From an uncultured Clostridia bacterium (GTDB taxonomy: Bacteria; Bacillota; Clostridia; Oscillospirales; Acutalibacteraceae): DNA of 6,968 nucleotides. The translations under genes and the position numbers were made by a program. The notes under the pieces were generated by a model that saw only the letters and a list, made by a program, of their open reading frames with translations, did no database searches and was not told the DNA's origin. Of the stretch, positions 6,344 through 6,968 are shown one piece after another. Each line of letters starts with the position of its first letter. Position 1 is the first letter of the stretch. The stretch covers positions 1 through 6,968 of the forward strand of contig CALAQQ010000089.1 in NCBI GenBank assembly GCA_937888485.1. The letters run 5' to 3'.

Positions 6344-6968
6344 GATGTATTTTTTGATAACTTCAGAAAAGCTTTCACAGACGGCTTTTATATCATCATC
6401 GGAAAGCTTTGTGTGCAGGGGAAGGGTAATTTCGTTTTTGAAAAGATTGTGTGCGTTGGGGAAATCCGCAATATCATAACCGAGATTTTTATATGCCGTC
6501 ATCATCGGCAGGGGCTTATAGTGAACATTACAGGCAATTCCTCTTTCAGACATTTCGATTATGATTTCGTTTCTTGTTTCCTCGGTTATGCCGGGGATTC
6601 TTGTTATATAAAGATGACCCGAACCCGAGTGATTTTCACCGTAATGGTCAAGATGAATTATGTTGAGTGAATCGCACATATCATCATATTTCGCAATAAT
6701 TTCCTTTCTTCTTTCGAGAAGAGAAGGATATCTTTCAAGTTGTTTGAGTCCGATTGCAGCGGTTATGTCGGTCATATTGCATTTGTACCACGGACCGACA
6801 ATATCATATTCCCATGCACCTGCCTGAGTTTTGGCAAGAGCATCCTTTGACTGACCGTGAAGGCTGTAAAGCATATAGAGATTATAAAGCTCATCGTCGT
6901 CAATGCCGTCAAGGGTTTTCCATGTTGCCGCACCGCCCTCAGCGGTTGTGAGATTCTTTACGGCATGG
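6341..6968 (-). CDS. DegT/DnrJ/EryC1/StrS sugar aminotransferase, partial (N-terminus beyond right edge)
   Basis: The frame is open from the right edge for 208 codons and ends in TGA at 6341. The first visible residues, HAVKNLTTAEGG, are the PLP-lysine block of this family (Lys at visible residue 4), so roughly the first 180 residues of a protein near 390 are off the window. GPWYKCNMTDITAAIGLKQLER (visible 58-79) is the conserved segment after the lysine, with Asn64. ACNVHYKPLPMM and the NEITLPLHTKL block near the end match PglE/PseC-like enzymes that aminate a 4-keto-6-deoxy UDP-HexNAc with glutamate. An internal Met at 6874 is not a start: coding similarity continues upstream of it. The next gene begins 11 bases on and encodes the initiating transferase, so the amino sugar made here may be its substrate. 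The exact sugar is uncertain because the matching dehydratase is not visible. Confidence 0.95.
   Translation of the reverse strand, partial: HAVKNLTTAEGGAATWKTLDGIDDDELYNLYMLYSLHGQSKDALAKTQAGAWEYDIVGPWYKCNMTDITAAIGLKQLERYPSLLERRKEIIAKYDDMCDSLNIIHLDHYGENHSGSGHLYITRIPGITEETRNEIIIEMSERGIACNVHYKPLPMMTAYKNLGYDIADFPNAHNLFKNEITLPLHTKLSDDDIKAVCESFSEVIKKYI

Noticed and set aside
6341..6874. Met at 6874 as the start of a short aminotransferase
   Set aside because: The frame continues to the window edge and encodes the PLP-lysine block upstream of this Met, so it is an internal residue of a longer gene.
4500..6968. A complete protein N-glycosylation (pgl) locus
   Set aside because: No oligosaccharyltransferase (PglB) or PglK-type transporter is visible, and the downstream Wzy-like gene fits a polymerised glycan better.

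Overview
The window is the interior of one long surface-polysaccharide (capsule, exopolysaccharide or glycoconjugate) biosynthesis operon. All seven genes lie on the minus strand and are read from right to left, and both ends of the window cut through a gene. The base composition is moderately AT-rich, the Shine-Dalgarno sequences are purine-rich (AAGGAGG, GGAGG, GAGGAA), and the protein style resembles low-GC Firmicutes, probably a gut-type Clostridia. That lineage call is an inference from style; no rRNA or other marker gene is present.

Layout in transcription order: (1) 6968-6341, the C-terminal part of a DegT/DnrJ/EryC1/StrS sugar aminotransferase; (2) 6329-5649, a small PglC-type phosphoglycosyl transferase that would start the glycan on undecaprenyl phosphate; (3) 5633-4500, a GT4 glycosyltransferase of the PglA type; (4) 4488-3163, a UDP-HexNAc 6-dehydrogenase of the TviB/WbpO type; (5) 3160-2186, a UDP-HexNAc(A) 4-epimerase of the TviC/WbpP type; (6) 2189-1077, a divergent GT-B glycosyltransferase; (7) 1048 to the left edge, a polytopic membrane protein resembling Wzy polymerases and O-antigen ligases, open for 349 codons with no stop in the window.

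How the genes fit together (inference from families): the aminotransferase makes a 4-amino-deoxy nucleotide sugar. The PglC-type enzyme transfers the first sugar phosphate to the lipid carrier and the PglA-type enzyme adds the second sugar. The dehydrogenase and epimerase supply an N-acetylhexosaminuronic acid donor (UDP-GlcNAcA/UDP-GalNAcA), the second glycosyltransferase extends the unit, and the Wzy-like protein polymerises or ligates it. The dehydratase that should precede the aminotransferase, any acetyltransferase, the flippase and the chain-length control genes are not in the window and would be expected in the flanks.

Junctions are very tight: 11, 15, 11, 2, -4 (ATGA overlap) and 28 bases. 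At several of them the Shine-Dalgarno overlaps the end of the preceding gene, so translational coupling is likely. I see no internal promoter, terminator, RNA gene, mobile element, CRISPR array or gene-free stretch over 28 bases. The locus looks like a coherent polysaccharide operon of recognisable families rather than a new class of system; the interest lies in the particular combination of sugar enzymes and a few sequence departures.
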